A stretch of 64,000 nucleotides of DNA, from contig NC_031771.1 in assembly GCF_001522545.3 (NCBI RefSeq), positions 32,006,733-32,070,732 on the forward strand, in the 5' to 3' direction. The DNA is from Parus major (Eukaryota; Chordata; Aves; Passeriformes; Paridae). Shown here in pieces: positions 1 to 19,900 of the stretch. Below the pieces are notes generated by a model. The model made no database searches, had not been told where the DNA came from, and saw only the letters and a list, made by a program, of their open reading frames with translations. The position numbers and the translations under genes were made by a program. Numbering within the stretch: the stretch's first letter is position 1; each line of letters begins with the position of its first letter.

Positions 1-1428
1 TAAGGTACCAGGGGAGTGAAATGTCGTCTGCTCATTCATGTTTAGGATTGATCAGTGTCCTTGGGACAAGAAATCTGAAATGACTGGGACTTTCTTAGTT
101 TTTCTGTGGGCAAAAAGACTGCTGCTGTATGTGGCAAATCTTTAAATATTTCATTGGTTTCCAAGTTGGGGTTTTTTTCAGATGTATTTTAAAACAAATT
201 TATTTAAATGTTCTCCTGCCTGTTTGTTTTGGTTTTTTCTTTCTTCAATGCTTCTCTGTGTGGAATGGCAAGTAGTGTTTCCAGAAGCCTTTCTCTGGTA
301 GGGAAAGGGCATAATGATCTGACACTTAGAAGTTAGTGTGGGCATGCAGTTATTCTTGTTTTGGGGAGGGAAATTGGAATCGATAGAACATCACTGAAAA
401 ATATTTACTGTAGTAATTTTTTTTCATAGTTTCTGTTGTTGAGTGCTCAAACAGTGACACTAAAATCTTCTCTAAAGAGTTTGATCATGCAAAGCTATAT
501 CAAGCTCTACTATAAATTTCTAACTATTTTGTGATAAAGTAGCAGGAAGTATGGATGGCTTTAATATTTATTTTATCCTACTTCAGTTTACAAATTTGTG
601 ACATTCCATGAGCACACTGTCCATTACAAGAAGAGCAGATCATAAATACTGGTACTGGTGGTGTTTAGCCATGGCATATAGCCTTGTGGACATCAAGGAC
701 TACTTCATATTTTGGCTGGCAGATTTCCTGCAAACTGAATATACCTGTTTATAAAGCCTTGCATCAACATACTGGTTCCAATCCAATTGGATTGTACATA
801 AATTAGTGCAGATGACAGAAAACAGAGCCTTGCTCCTCCAAATTTGTACCAGAATATCCAATCCAGGGAGTTGCTCTTGGTTTGTCCTGTCATGAACAAG
901 AAATTTGTCTGAATTTATCTGTTTCTAAGGACATCAGATAGCTCAGCTCTGTAGGGCAGATTCAAACCTCAGTTGCTATGACTTTACATAGTTATTACTT
1001 TGGGTTGTTAAAATGTGAATAATTATCTGTATGTGTGAGGAGAAATAACTATTAAACAAAGGAAATACAAAGTAGATTTTTGTTTCAGTGCCTTTAAAAC
1101 CTAAAAATATGTGAATTTAGGGGTAAGGAATATAGTTTGCTACCCTGGTGTGTACTGATATGAGAAACATACTGCTCTGGGGTGGTTGAAGAGGCAATTG
1201 TGTTCAGCATTTTGGGAGAAAAAGGAAGAAAGGAAAAATCTGGAAAAGGGTACTGACTTTCAAATAAATTCTCATTTGATTATCTCATTAGCTTTCCTGC
1301 AACCATTCTTTTTGTTTTTTTCTTCCTTTTTTATTTTTTTTTATTTGCTCTAATCCTTTTTCATTATTAGAACTTTTTTTTTAATTTGATTTCACACAGA
1401 GTTATTAGCATAACATAATCTGTTGCAG
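1..1428 (+). other. CLCN3: CLCN3 intron upstream of the cassette exon (partial)
   Basis: No coding exon could be matched in this stretch; it is AT-rich intronic sequence. The previous CLCN3 exon must lie outside the window, because both downstream exons need two bases of a split codon from it. A long pyrimidine/T-rich run occupies about 1306-1390, before the acceptor of the cassette exon, and ends in a more mixed segment and the acceptor tgttgcag. Long U-rich tracts upstream of alternative exons are commonly bound by splicing regulators such as PTB; that role is inferred here. Confidence 0.7.
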
Positions 1429-1504
1429 GATTGTCTTGGGGATCATCACAAAGAAGAACATATTAGAGCATCTCGAGCAACTAAAGCAGCACGTCGAACC
1501 CTTG
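1429..1504 (+). CDS. CLCN3: CLCN3 alternative cassette exon (ClC-3B form)
   Basis: This 76-nt exon lies between the acceptor tgttgcag and a weak donor GTGATT. Its first base completes a split codon, presumably Gly; the rest encodes 25 residues: IVLGIITKKNILEHLEQLKQ followed by HVEPL. This matches the exon known from mammalian ClC-3B, an isoform of the endosomal 2Cl-/H+ exchanger ClC-3. The segment forms the end of the second CBS domain in the cytosolic C-terminus. Because 76 is not a multiple of three, inclusion shifts the terminal exon into a second frame that encodes the PDZ-binding tail. The weak donor and U-rich upstream tract fit regulated inclusion. Exon identity is very secure; tissue regulation cannot be read from the sequence. 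Confidence 0.93.
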
Positions 1505-3162
1505 GTGATTAGATATATCAGATCTCATAATTAGACACATTAGAAGTCAGGAAGCATGAAACTTGTGAACTGTTCAGGGCTTTTACGACATCGGCTGAAC
1601 AATGAAATCTTCTTATGCTCAAAATTTGTATTAAACATAAAACAACATACGCAAAATCCTTTTGTAGAAATGAAGCTGTAAATGTGAACATACTGTTAGT
1701 CACAACATTAAAGGAAAGTAAACAGTAAACTTTCTGATATTTGTGTTGTTGAGATCACATCGATCCAGCTGGTTGATCTCTTGAATTCCCCAGGTGGGAA
1801 GGTAGGCAGCTAGGAATACTTTTTCCCTGCCTCGTGCATATTACGATTTTCGTATATGCCAATTTATTTTTCTTATTTGGACAGCTTTAAATAGCTGTTA
1901 AATAGCGAAGTATCAGATCTTTTGAGAAGCAAAGATAAGCATGTTTTAATTGCACCATTAGATCTTCCCTGTAATCCCCCCTTTATCAACATGATTTTTA
2001 AAAAATATTATTTTTAGCGAAGTCCTGTGATTTTATGTGAAGTCTGTGATTCTGCCGCTGTTACCTACAGCAGTCAATGTACTTCTTTACAAAAGTGCAG
2101 TGATACCAGCCACCCAGTGGCCTGCCACTATGTTGACTGTTGACTTCAGAATCTAGATATGGTCTTAACCATGATGTTGTGAACTAACCCCTTAGATAGG
2201 TGGTACACTTTGTCTTAATTTGGACATGGGTTGCTAGTTCCATGCCTACTAAACATACCCAACATGTTTAGCTGCTTATGTGCAAAACATGCTAATTATG
2301 TTCTCATTTTATGCTAATATTTCACAAGTATTTCATGCGTCCTTTAATAAGACAAATTGAAATGTACTAACCAGAATAACAAGGGCAGCAGCTCATTCAT
2401 TCTGCTCTTTGCTTCTCTTGTGATATTATCCTTTTGGACAGTCTCACTCTATTTGATGTTTTGCAGTGAGTTTTAAAAGACCCTGTCATAAGAGCACAGT
2501 ATCTAAATTGAAAATTGAAGATTTTATTATTCACAGTTTATTTTTTTCTAAAGCCATGAACTCCAGAAACTAATTAATTGTTGTTTGTCATACAAAACTT
2601 TCATGGCCAGTACAGAGTGCTCCTATGAATTCATTCAGTCCCAGCCAGTGTGTCAGACTGGAAGGATCCTTCTGGTTTAAAAAAGGAGGGGAGTTTGATT
2701 TGCTTGGTATGGGGCCATCAAGCAGTACATCACTTCTGATGGCTAGGTTGGAACATGCCTCCCTTATGAAATGGGATCACTATCACTTCTCTTTCATATC
2801 TCTCTTTTCTTTGTCCCTCTTTGTTACTTTTTTGTTGGCATATGCTAATCAAAATTTGATTTTTGTAGAAACAAAAAGTTAAATAAAAATTGTAATGGGC
2901 TCCACTTGTATGACTTGTATTTCATTAAAATGGACTACAGCTGTCAGAGACCATCTGATACGGTGTCTCAGCATTGCTGTGTTTTATCAAACTGGTGGTT
3001 CCTCAACATTTTGATAAATAAAATGTTTCTTGTTTAAATAAGAAAATCAGGCTGTTTACTTTTGCTCTATTCCTGTCAACAAAAAGGACTTGGCTACAGA
3101 TTTGTTCCACTTCATTATTTTCCTGCTTGGATTAATATCAATCTTCCATTTATCCTTTTCAG
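1505..3162 (+). other. CLCN3: CLCN3 last intron
   Basis: This 1658-bp intron separates the cassette exon from the terminal exon and ends in the acceptor tatccttttcag. It is AT-rich. The open frame at 2625-2882 has no recognisable homology and I treat it as chance. No repeat was recognised inside. Confidence 0.8.
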
Positions 3163-3253
3163 GCGCCTCCTTGGCATTATAACAAAAAAAGATATCCTCC
3201 GTCATATGGCCCAGACGGCAAACCAAGACCCCGCCTCCATAATGTTCAACTGA
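3163..3253 (+). CDS. CLCN3: CLCN3 terminal exon, frame A (cassette skipped): H+/Cl- exchange transporter 3 C-terminus
   Basis: When the cassette is skipped, the first base completes a split Gly codon and the exon reads 29 residues, [20 protein letters not shown] then QDPASIMFN, and stops at 3251-3253 (TGA). This is the standard ClC-3 C-terminus, the end of the second CBS domain. ClC-3 is an intracellular CLC-family antiporter of endosomes and synaptic vesicles, exchanging Cl- for H+ to support acidification and Cl- loading. Only this last fragment of the roughly 800-residue protein is in the window; its transmembrane domain is encoded upstream. ClC-4 and ClC-5 end similarly, but the TANQDPAS spelling and the companion ClC-3B exon point to CLCN3. 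Confidence 0.93.
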
Positions 3254-3321
3254 AACCCATAGCTGAGGAGAGAGAGGAAACGGAAGAGGAGGTTCATTTG
3301 TTGAATAGCACAACACTTTAG
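3163..3321 (+). CDS. CLCN3: CLCN3 terminal exon, frame B (cassette included): ClC-3B PDZ-binding tail
   Basis: After cassette inclusion the exon is read one base earlier. It encodes 52 residues starting [20 protein letters not shown], passing through an acidic stretch ([10 protein letters not shown]), and ending LLNSTTL before TAG at 3319-3321. The final T-T-L is a class I PDZ ligand. In mammals the ClC-3B tail binds PDZ proteins such as NHERF1/EBP50, which affects its location. The first 90 bases are shared with frame A in a different register, and the last 68 bases lie in the 3' UTR of the other isoform. The open frame and the close match to the mammalian tail indicate it is under selection here. 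Confidence 0.92.
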
Positions 3322-5780
3322 TCTGGGGGAAACTTCTAAAATCAGAGACGAGCTGGGTTTTTACATAGCAGTGCTGCTGGCAATCAGGAGTCAGTCTGGG
3401 GGAGTGTGTGGCGAGGAGGAAGGCTGATGGGAGTGTGGGAAGGGAGAGCTGCTGTCCTGCACTGGATGCGTCCCGAGACATCAGGTCTGCCATGATAGTG
3501 CAGTAGGTGAGCCATGCAAAGTGGTGCCATTCTCCAGCCCAGCCTGGTACTTCAGCATTGAAGAGATGTGTTATTAATCCCTGTTTCTGGAGGGATCATT
3601 CTGAATTGAGCCATCTTGTGGAGACTGACAGGTCTTGCCCTTTTTACCATTGAGAACTGTTGTGTTAACTCATGAAACGTATTAACTATTACTCGTCACC
3701 TTTCTACATTCCAGAAGAGCTTTATTTCTCTCTCTCCTGAGCCGTAACAAAGTCACTTTAAAATTGGTGTGCCCTTTTGAAGCAGTTGTTTCTCATATTG
3801 AGATGTATTGTGAGTTACTGAGGTGTGACCACAAGAAGGGAGGTTTTTCTTGTGCCATTAAACGTGTAAGTTTGTACATCACAAAATGCTTGTGGCAGTG
3901 CAGATCCACTGCAACAAAACCAGATTGAACAGGTAATACTCTGCGAGAACCATGTGAGACTTCTTTCAATACGTGTGCTGTCATGGTATGAGAAAACTAA
4001 AACCAGATGAAACCAGTATTTAAAAGAAAAATACTGGTTTTGCTGCAGAAAATATCAATAATGTGACCTGGTCTTATGCAATTTTTGTATTATCAAACAC
4101 ACTATGATATATACCAATGTTGTGCAGTATAGGGAAAAATACTGCTATTCTACTAGTTTAAGAGCTGGAACAATTCTGTATACGTGTATCTGGTAAAAAA
4201 AAAATGCATGCTTCAACACTGGAGAATTTTTTTCCCCCCTGTAAAATTTGAGAATGGTCATTTTTATTTTTTCTTCTCCACAAAAGATGTTCCACTGCTG
4301 ACATGGTAGGAAGAAATGTAACTCATAATTTGCACTAAATGTATATTATTTTTCTTGAAGTTTTACCATTCTTTATTTATATTTGTATGGATTTAAAAAA
4401 ATCTATTAAATATGAATCAGTTAATATCTCACATAACTAATTACCTTTTTAATGTGATTTTATAGAATAATTCATAATCCTCTGCAAGTAGTGGAGGATT
4501 AGCAAATGTTTACAACTAGATGAAGGGTTTCAAGAAAATGGCTTCTTTATGATCCAACATACATACAAGCTCATTTTCAAATGTAACTTTCACTGCCGTT
4601 ACCTTGGATTTCCTTTTTTCTTTACTAGCAGATAACTGGAACAGTAATATTAGGATTTTATTAAAAAAACAAACCTGCAGGGTTTTAAAACTAAAGTTTT
4701 AAAAGGAGAAAGCAGCTATTAGATTGCTTTTGACTCTTCTTTTCTCCCAAGCTTATAAAGGTGTAAATTTTATGTAGTCACACCTGAGCAGCAGGGCAGA
4801 ATTGAACCCAGTACTTGAAACTTTGGCAGGACTTTAAAATTCAGCAGCAACACACACACACTTGGAGGTGAACTGACAGACCCCTAACTTCTTGACAGTA
4901 CATTGTTTTGTTTCCTATTCATTTTACCACACCATCACCAGAACTGCATGCAGAGAAAAAATGACAATATGCTGTAAGCCTAAATTAGGGAGGGAAAAAA
5001 ATTAAGAAACCTGGCTGACAAAAATCCTGTTTTGTAATATGAGGTTGGATAAAATTTCTTTCTTCTAACAATTATGCTCACAAGACTGCAAAAATGGCAA
5101 GAATATAAACACTAAAAGTCTAACATAATAACCTTAAGTATCTCTAAGGCATTCATCACAGTTACCTCAAACATTCTCACAAAGTACTCAGTATGATTTT
5201 AAGTACAATAACACAATGAACCAAAATTCTGGCACTTTTGGTGAGCTGCACAAATATGGCTGTGCTTAAGTAAGTGCACTGTTAAATTTTAACTGATTTT
5301 TCCTAGTAGAAAAACTGCCATCTACATTTTATCATCTCACCTCTAGCAGCAACTGGAACCAGTACAAAGTGAAATGTGCCAGGGGGATCACAGTGATCAG
5401 GCCCTGTATTAAAACAGGTTTGGAAATGAAACAGGGAATTGGGCTATGTAAAAATGGGAGTATGGCAACAACCAGCTGTACTCTTCCATGTGAAGTCAGT
5501 GCTACTCGTTAAAATTTTGCTATGTAACATTTCATAAGCCTGAAGAAGAGGAAACTTCAAAAAGAGCAGGATTTGGCCCACTGACAGAAGGCAGCTCTGG
5601 AAATTGTCTGTGACACTGATTTCTGGTTTTTTTTTTCTACAGTGGAAGAATACAAACTCACTACACATACAAAAATCAGTTTAAATCAGTTTGAAATCTC
5701 TGCCATGTCTGATGTTATTGTAAAACACTGCTGTGTGTACTGTATTAACTTGCACTCTAATTCTAGAGACTGCTGTCTGA

Positions 5781-5786
5781 ATTAAA
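5781..5786 (+). terminator. Candidate CLCN3 poly(A) signal ATTAAA
   Basis: ATTAAA, followed within about 40 bases by a T/G-rich stretch typical of a downstream element. It is one of three candidates for the end of CLCN3 transcripts. Confidence 0.35.
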
Positions 5787-6243
5787 ATACAGTTTACACT
5801 CCTGCTGTGTTTCACTTCTGTGTGGATCCCGAGTGTTGCACATAAATTGTGCATCTCTGTTTACCCTTCTTAACCTGCTAAGCTTTCCCTGTTGACATTT
5901 AAAATGTCTTCTGGCAAACATACAGTAGAGGTTCTGTTAATGAAGTATGTGTGCCTGTGCTGTGCAACAAAAAATTTCTAACGTGAAACTTGCAGCGCCT
6001 TACTCAAGCTACTAATTTAAAAAGAAAAAAAAAAAGGTGGTGGATGGGATGGGAAAGTGTCAGCATTTTTTTATTTTTTAAATCATTCAGATACTGGCTC
6101 ATGAAGAATGCATTCTTTGTTAATCTGTGATGTTGCCTAGAGCTGTATTTAATATTGATCTTAATGTTTTTATTTATAATAGTGTGGTAGAACTGCATAT
6201 CATTACAGTAAAAATTCTCATTACTGTGATGATTTAATCAAGC

Positions 6244-6249
6244 ATTAAA
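6244..6249 (+). terminator. Candidate distal CLCN3 poly(A) signal ATTAAA
   Basis: ATTAAA followed by a T-rich stretch (catgttttctcattgtttt). It is a plausible distal end for the CLCN3 3' UTR. Confidence 0.35.
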
Positions 6250-6623
6250 AACTTCTGTATGACCATTTACCGTTCTGTCATGTTTTCTCATTGTTTTCAC
6301 AAACAAGACTTGTGTTGATTTTTGAATTTCTTTTCCCTGAGAGAAAATTAACATATAGGAATTTTACATACAAAACTAGGAAGATTTGACAAAAAGAATG
6401 GAGTTTAGGAGATGCAGTATTTGCACTGCCTGGTATCCGGTTACAAATCTGCAGCCAGATCAACCCCATCAAACCAATCTGCCTTAAATGTTTATTTTAG
6501 AAAAATACCTCACCTAAGATTCTGATTTAATTACAGAATTAAAACAAATTATTTGTATTTAATATAGTTAAAAGTGGATGATCCTTTTATTGTCTAAAAG
6601 CCATCTGTTGATGATGTACACAT

Positions 6624-6895
6624 CATAGAATGGCCTGGGCTGGAAGGGACCTTAAAGATCACCTTGTTCCAACCCTCCTGTCATGGGCAAGAAAACCTTC
6701 CACTAGACCAGGTTGCTCGGGGTCCAGTCCACTGAACGCTTCAAGGAATGGTATCTCCCCTCCAGGCAATCCATTTGAGTATTTCAGCACTCCTAATAAA
6801 AAATATCTTCCCCCTATCTAGTCTGAATCTACTCTTTTTAGTTAAAAACCATTACTCATTGTCCTAGTGCAGCAGGCCCTGCTAAAGTCTGTTCC
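6624..6895 (-). mobile_element. CR1 LINE 3' fragment
   Basis: On the + strand it opens with catagaatgg and continues into the ggaagggaccttaaagatca segment, the reverse complement of a CR1 3' end. Only the 3' untranslated region and the end of ORF2 remain; the copy is strongly 5'-truncated, as is usual for CR1. It lies between the 3' ends of CLCN3 and HPF1. Confidence 0.85.
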
Positions 6896-7054
6896 CATTT
6901 CATGATACACAGCACACATCAGTCATTTTGCAGCTACTGTAACAGATTTCCTTCTCCATCAGGGATTAATTAATACATGAGTATGGATGGCCAGTCTCAG
7001 GTCCTCATTTTTGCAGATCTAAGTTCATATTAAAGTAACAGTTAAAAAGCTGAA

Positions 7055-7098
7055 TTCTTAAAGGTCCCCTCCAGTGCAAACTTTCTATGATTCTACTT
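7055..7098 (+). mobile_element. Very short CR1 3' tail
   Basis: The pattern aaaggtcccctccag followed by ttctatgattcta matches the CR1 3' terminus on the + strand. Almost nothing upstream is recognisable, so this is either an extremely truncated insertion or the remnant of an older copy. Confidence 0.5.
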
Positions 7099-8189
7099 TT
7101 TTAGTACTTGTATGATTTACAGGGCATTAGTATAAAGGTCTCCTGTACCTGAAACACAAAGACGAGAATGAGATGGAAAGTACATTATATAAAACAAAAC
7201 TCTGGGCTTATGAGTGTCTGTATGTTTGTGCTTGAATAACTGGAACATTAATTCCATGAGTTTAATGAGTGAAAGGGTGAATGAAAGGGGTGAAGTCAAA
7301 TTTACACAAGTAGGTGTGGCATGTGATTACCTTACACATTTGAAACTCATAATACTTTTGCAGCACTCTAACCTACATTGTACCTTCAATGCTCCCTTCT
7401 ACCATAAAGTAAACCATAAAGTAACATTTAACTAACAATTCTTTGCTTAAAAGAGTACGAATGACTTATATTTGAACATGGTGCTAGTAGCCTATAATCT
7501 TTAGCAGTAATAATTAGCATTGCTGTCGTTAGTACTGATGTGAATTGCTACAGTGGAAGTCATCATCATTGGATGGTGGCAGGGCTGTTGAGTAAGAGCC
7601 AATGTTACTTTCCATTGTTTCTGGACTGTTACTTTAATTGCCTGAGAATAAACCTTCAAGTGCAATAACAAGAACACAGAACTGGGGGTAAGGACCTTGA
7701 AAACAATTTGCGCCTTGAACAAAATCACCTGGGTTTAATTTTTCAATGTTTAAAACTGGAGATGGCTTTTTCTGATTAGCAAGGTAGCAACAAGCAGTGG
7801 AATTCCCTAATTTGTCTTGTAACATCAAGTTAGCATTTCTTTCATCCCATTAGTTTCCTTCCTCCCACTTGAGCCAGGCTCCAGCAATGTAGGAGCAGGG
7901 ACAGTGCTCTGCCACAGGGGAATGCTGCAGTAAGGGAATGCTTTACCTGAGGGGTGGGAGCCAACCAGGGAAACGCAGAAGGGCAGAACCATCACCTGCA
8001 GCAGGGACATGTGGCTCCGTTTGCCCATGGCACAGGCAGGTGGTGACCGAGGCACAGGGGCCCGCCCTCACCGTGCTTCCTGAGAGCACCAGCCCCGGCC
8101 CAGGTGTGCCTCCCGGGCAGTGCCACAGCCCCGCAGCGCCTCAGCCCCGCTCCCTGTCCCGGGCCCACCTGCAGCCAGCACCGGGAAGC
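7099..8189. other. Intergenic sequence between CLCN3 and HPF1
   Basis: No gene was recognised. GC content rises sharply from about 7860 toward the HPF1 last exon, with several CpGs. The open frames here in several registers are a by-product of that composition. Confidence 0.6.
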
Positions 8190-8209
8190 AGCACGTTCCT
8201 TAGAAAACC

Positions 8210-8215
8210 TTTACT
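8210..8215 (-). terminator. HPF1: Candidate HPF1 poly(A) signal (AGTAAA)
   Basis: Reading the - strand, AGTAAA lies about 115 nt after the HPF1 stop and is followed by a T-rich ggttttc segment. AGTAAA is a known weaker variant of AATAAA. No canonical signal lies nearer. It would give HPF1 a short 3' UTR of roughly 130-150 nt containing a short TG repeat. Confidence 0.45.
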
Positions 8216-8329
8216 GACCGCAGGGGACACCGCCACCGAGTACAAAAAGACCCACAGACACACACACACAAAGACGAGCCCGCTCCCAGGCGTGCAGGGC
8301 CACCCCCAGCTGCAGCCCCCGAGCCCGGC

Positions 8330-16956
<8,627 letters not shown>

Positions 16957-19900
16957 GCGCTCCCGCTGCCCGCATCCCGCGCGCCCGCCGCGACACAGCG
17001 CGCGCCGCGCCTGCGCAGCCCCGCCGCGAGGGGCTCTGAGGGGCCGGGAATGTGAGGGGCTCTGAAGGGCCAGGGCCGCCGGCAGCCCCGGCTGTGGCGC
17101 CCCCGGCACAGCGGCCACCCAGGGGGCGGCGATGAGCAGCGAGAGGGAGCGTAGTTCACCCCTAATGGCGAATGCGGCTGGTGCTGCAGACGAGTCGGGA
17201 CCTCACCGCCATGTTCCCTCCGCGGTAGATACGCCGCGTACATACGCTTTCGAGGCTGAATTTTTTAAAATCCTGCTTACATATACGCGCAAATTACTGT
17301 AATGTGAGTTACAGTGGTGTTTTGGGATCAGACAGAGGAAATAATCATCTCCTTCAGAGCTGAAGGCATAAGAGGGAGGAAGCAATACAGGTTTTCAGTA
17401 CCAAAAAAAAAGAAAAAAGCCCCAATTCCCTAATCTTCTGCTTTAGCAATTGACAGCTGCCAGGAATATAAAAGCAGCATCACAGCTTCTGTTCAACGAA
17501 AGAACAGAGGCAGCCGTGTGTAACATGCCGCAAGTGGGACACGTTCCTCGGTTTGGAGCAGCCCATAATCACATTATGCAACATCCGCTTACACCGCTCA
17601 GGCGCTTTGCTTAGGGGAGGGCCTGGAAAGCCAGCGGCACGGGAGGCAGCAGGGGAAGCTGCTTATATATAAACCTTCACTTTTTTGTTTCCGTGAGCGA
17701 GATCGCAGTGGGTTTATATAAAGAAACATTATGTAGTTAAGCTACAGGAACTGGTGAACTCACAGTGCCTACCAGAAAGATATTTATGTATGGCATAAAT
17801 AAATACCGCGAGATTTTCTTTTTATCCTGCAGTCCGTTAAGGCTGTAAATATTTGCTGTGGTATATATTGTAAGCTTAGGTCTAGGAATAAGCTGCAGTG
17901 CATTTCAACCACCTGACAGCTGTATGACTCACACAAAAGCTCAATGATGTTAAGTCAGGCTAGAGCATTCGCTTCTAAGAGTTAGACACAAGTCACTTAG
18001 TCCTTACCGATGATGGTACTGCCTGTACATAAAATAGTGACGTTTGCTATGATGTTGATGCAGAACAAAGTCTGCATCAGTCTCTTCTCTCAGATGGAAA
18101 AATTGTTTAAATCAGCATACCTGTTTGCTTACCAAAATCCTGCATACACAAGGAAGAAGTATCAAATTGCACGTCCAAACCTTGTTTAAGGATTTGCATT
18201 TCATTGCCTGAGGTTAAGCCGAAACGAGACACAAAAGCTTACTAAGAAACCACAAACCTAATTTTCTTTCTGAAAAGTGTCAAGAGTACTGGCCTGAGGT
18301 TTCTTTGGGAAATGCTTTCTAATATTAGTCCCACTCAATTTCTAGTATATAAAACCTTAGCCATAGTGGAGGCTAGAGGAAATAACACCCAAAGGAAAAA
18401 TAAATAAGGTCAGCATGAAAGCATCTACCTTTATTTTGTGTTAAGAAGAAAACAGTGGCTTTTCAAAGTTTTCCACCTCTAAAGAGATTGAATTTTGCCT
18501 CTTACAATATTTTGCATTATAGCATTGAAACAGATGTAAGCATCAAATAAATTTGTCGTGGCTCCATTTTAGATACACCAATACCTCACAAGGCACACTT
18601 AAACTGGAAGGAGTGCAAACTGACTACAAATATACACCTACACTGACTTAAATGTTGGTGCTAGGTGTCTAAAGCCTAACTTGGGGTGATTTTACCACTG
18701 AAAATACAGCTCGTTAACTTTATTGATCAATCTATTTTTTTTTATTCTTTTCTCCACACAAGCTATTAAAGACTCCCAAGAGCACCTCTCTTCAAGAACA
18801 ATTCCACAGTTTGGAATTAACGCAGGAGAGAAAAAAGCACATAACTCAGGGAGAAGGATATGAAATGCTCTTCATCTGAGAATCCTGTTCCAGGCAGGTA
18901 CCCCAGCCACTAGATTATTAATTAAGAATATCAGTGTTTGACCATATTTAAGAAAAAAATGTGATTTTTAAAATACTTTTATGTGTGTACAAATATAGTG
19001 CAACTCAATCTTTTTATAAGTACCTTCCAAACAATTTTGGAATGAATACCTAAAAAAAAAAGTAATGAAATGCCCAGTTACCTCATCCTGGCCTGTCAGG
19101 TTTGGAATATGAGGCAGGTAGCTCAGTTCCATTAAGATCATGATGTTAGTTGTGTTTGGAAAAGTAACTTTGCATGGCTGGATAAATAAAAAGAGTATTT
19201 TTCAGTTTAGATGTATCTAGTCCAAGGTGGCAGCTACTGAGGTCTTTTCCAGACAGCAGTTTTGCACCCAAGTACACACTTTAGATTCAGTAAACACTTT
19301 CAGTTTCTCTTCAGTTAAGTCTACCCTCATCAATTCTTCTCTGAAGTATGGAAATAGATTATGCCACTATAGAGACCCTTAAACAAGAACCTCTAAGATA
19401 CTGAATGATTGTTCTGTGCACCATTGTAATTTTTTCCTCTCTGTGAACAAGTTGTAAGTCTCTCTGTATGCAAAGTAAGAACAAATTATTTGGAAGAGGA
19501 TACAAAGTCCTAGATTTGAAAAACATATAATTTGATCTTGGAAGTTATATTTTCATTCATTCTGTTACCAACCTGTAGGTCTGTAATAGAAAAGACTTTT
19601 TACAAAGGATAAAGGACTACAGCAGAATTCAGAATACAGTATTTTAAAGCCTCCCCTTCAAGCTAGTAAACATAGCCTCCTATGTGTTTATCACCAGACT
19701 TCTGAATCAGGATAAACTGAGATTATCTCAAGATAATTGTCTGCACAGTAGCTTTATCAACCTCTCCAGTCATCAGTATGATTAGTCCCACTCTGAAGTG
19801 GGCCTAGTTTATTTTTGTTTTGGTTGTTTTGGTTTTGTTAATTCATAACTATGCAGGAGGAGATTTTTTGAGAAACCACAGAACTGAAGTATTTTTCCTT

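Larger units (their letters stand above)
3322..6270 (+). other. CLCN3: CLCN3 3' untranslated region (extent inferred)
   Basis: There is no gene-like open frame between the CLCN3 stops and about 6.3 kb, and vertebrate CLCN3 transcripts have long 3' UTRs. Candidate ATTAAA poly(A) signals on the + strand are at 4405-4410, 5781-5786 (followed by a TG-rich stretch with tgctgtgtttc) and 6244-6249. The middle one has the best downstream context, and the last would give a UTR of about 3 kb. A short CA run is at 4850-4860. RNA data would be needed to fix the end. Confidence 0.5.

Noticed and set aside
1776..1800. A micro-exon-like pattern (cccag, 8 bases, gtagg) in the CLCN3 last intron
   Set aside because: Splice-like dinucleotides this close occur often by chance, and no known ClC-3 isoform includes it.
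3056..3493. 145-codon - strand frame across the CLCN3 terminal exon
   Set aside because: It is antisense to a conserved dual-coding exon, which explains the lack of stops. The protein matches nothing known.
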